The notes under the pieces: model-generated
Databases searched by the model: none
What the model saw: only the letters and a program-made list of their open reading frames with translations
What the model was told of the DNA's origin: nothing
Source of the DNA: Gemmatimonadaceae bacterium
GTDB taxonomy: Bacteria; Gemmatimonadota; Gemmatimonadetes; Gemmatimonadales; Gemmatimonadaceae
Assembly: GCA_025356185.1 (NCBI GenBank)
Contig: JANXUN010000308.1
Span: forward strand, 1-6,195
Length of the DNA: 6,195 nt
Direction: 5' to 3'
Part shown: piece by piece, positions 5,781 through 6,195 of the stretch
Numbering within the stretch: position 1 is the stretch's first letter
How the letters are laid out: every line of letters starts with the position of its first letter
Position numbers and translations under genes: made by a program

Positions 5781-6195
5781 TTACGCCTCCCCGGCCGACG
5801 CCGTAGCTGTGGACGTCGAGTCGATCACCGGCGGAACATCCGGAAATGCGCCAAGCAATGTCGCGATTGGTATCAGCATAAATCCGACGGCCACCACAAT
5901 TGCGACGATCAACGCCACGCGACGTTTGAGCGGATGCTGCGATGACGGTGACACCCCAAGCGTTCGCACTGCCGCCCACGTACCGTGATACAAGTGCATC
6001 GCGAGCGCGATCATCGCGAGCATGTAGAACCCGGCAACCAACGGATTGCTGAGCCCCTTTACCAAGTTGCGATAGGGATCGAGGTGCGTGAAATCCGGAT
6101 GTACCGTGCCGAGCGTCATGTGCAAGATGTGATACACAATGAACACCACGAGCAGTACCCCGCCCCACTTCATCGTCTTCGCAGCGAACGTCGTG
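5781..6195 (-). CDS. sdhC: Succinate dehydrogenase cytochrome b subunit (b558 family), C-terminal part; 5' end outside window
   Basis: This is the membrane anchor of type B complex II, which binds heme b and the quinone. The frame stays open from the right edge; seven codons (T-T-F-A-A-K-T) precede the first ATG (6173), and A-x-x-T-M-x-W-G-G is a family motif, so the true start lies upstream of the window. From that internal Met, hydrophobic segments are at about 4-21, 45-62 and 86-107. Histidines H15, H18 (Y-H-I-L-H) and H60, H63 (H-L-Y-H-G-T-W) lie in or by helices, as expected for heme b ligation in this family. R-T-L-G (70-73) is also typical. The end is a Ser/Thr/Ala tail of about 15 residues after the last helix. 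Full-length members have about 220-250 residues, so roughly the first 40 per cent is missing. It is the first visible gene of the operon and lies 3 nt before sdhA. Confidence 0.92.
   Translation of the reverse strand, partial: TTFAAKTMKWGGVLLVVFIVYHILHMTLGTVHPDFTHLDPYRNLVKGLSNPLVAGFYMLAMIALAMHLYHGTWAAVRTLGVSPSSQHPLKRRVALIVAIVVAVGFMLIPIATLLGAFPDVPPVIDSTSTATASAGEA
5786..5790 (-). promoter_or_regulatory. Ribosome binding site of sdhA
   Basis: GGAGG lies 8 nt before the sdhA ATG (5777) and is embedded in the last codons of sdhC. It is the strongest Shine-Dalgarno sequence in the window, consistent with high expression. Confidence 0.75.

Noticed and set aside
4269..5945. Plus-strand open frames of 287 and 256 codons opposite sdhA
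   Set aside because: SdhA is full length and strongly conserved on the other strand; these frames show no recognisable motif.

Overview
This window looks like a piece of chromosomal respiratory core from a Gram-negative-type, aerobically respiring bacterium. The genes are a complex I start (nuoA-nuoB), a dCTP deaminase (dcd), and a complex II operon of the 'type B' sort (sdhC cytochrome b558 family, then sdhA, then sdhB). They are followed by an exported diheme cytochrome c and an exported DsrE-like protein. The type B sdhCAB order, the high-GC composition and the style of the NuoB and NuoA sequences fit Gemmatimonadota or a similar non-proteobacterial phylum. That placement is inferred from remembered family resemblance and has not been tested. 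No mobile element, CRISPR array, tRNA or rRNA was seen.

Layout. Positions 1-284 (minus) hold the first 94 codons of nuoB, which runs off the left edge. Positions 275-679 (minus) are nuoA, whose end overlaps the nuoB start. Positions 680-953 are a divergent intergenic region that should hold the nuo and dcd promoters. Positions 954-1508 (plus) are dcd. A strong hairpin at 1513-1537 lies between the convergent ends of dcd and the long minus-strand operon and probably ends transcription from both sides. Positions 1566 to beyond 6195 (minus) are one tightly packed operon, in transcription order: sdhC (5' end outside the window), sdhA, sdhB, a TsdA-like diheme cytochrome c, and a Tat-exported DsrE-like protein. 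Its gene junctions are 3-nt gap, 1-nt overlap, 2-nt gap and 4-nt overlap.

How the genes work together. SdhCAB should oxidise succinate and reduce quinone (or run in reverse as fumarate reductase). NuoAB belongs to the proton-pumping NADH dehydrogenase feeding the same quinone pool. The cytochrome and the DsrE-like protein sit at the end of the sdh operon with signals for export. Their families are linked to thiosulfate/tetrathionate and sulfur-carrier chemistry, so the operon may couple periplasmic sulfur-compound redox to the central respiratory chain. This is the most interesting point in the window, but it is an inference. Everything else appears to be ordinary housekeeping.
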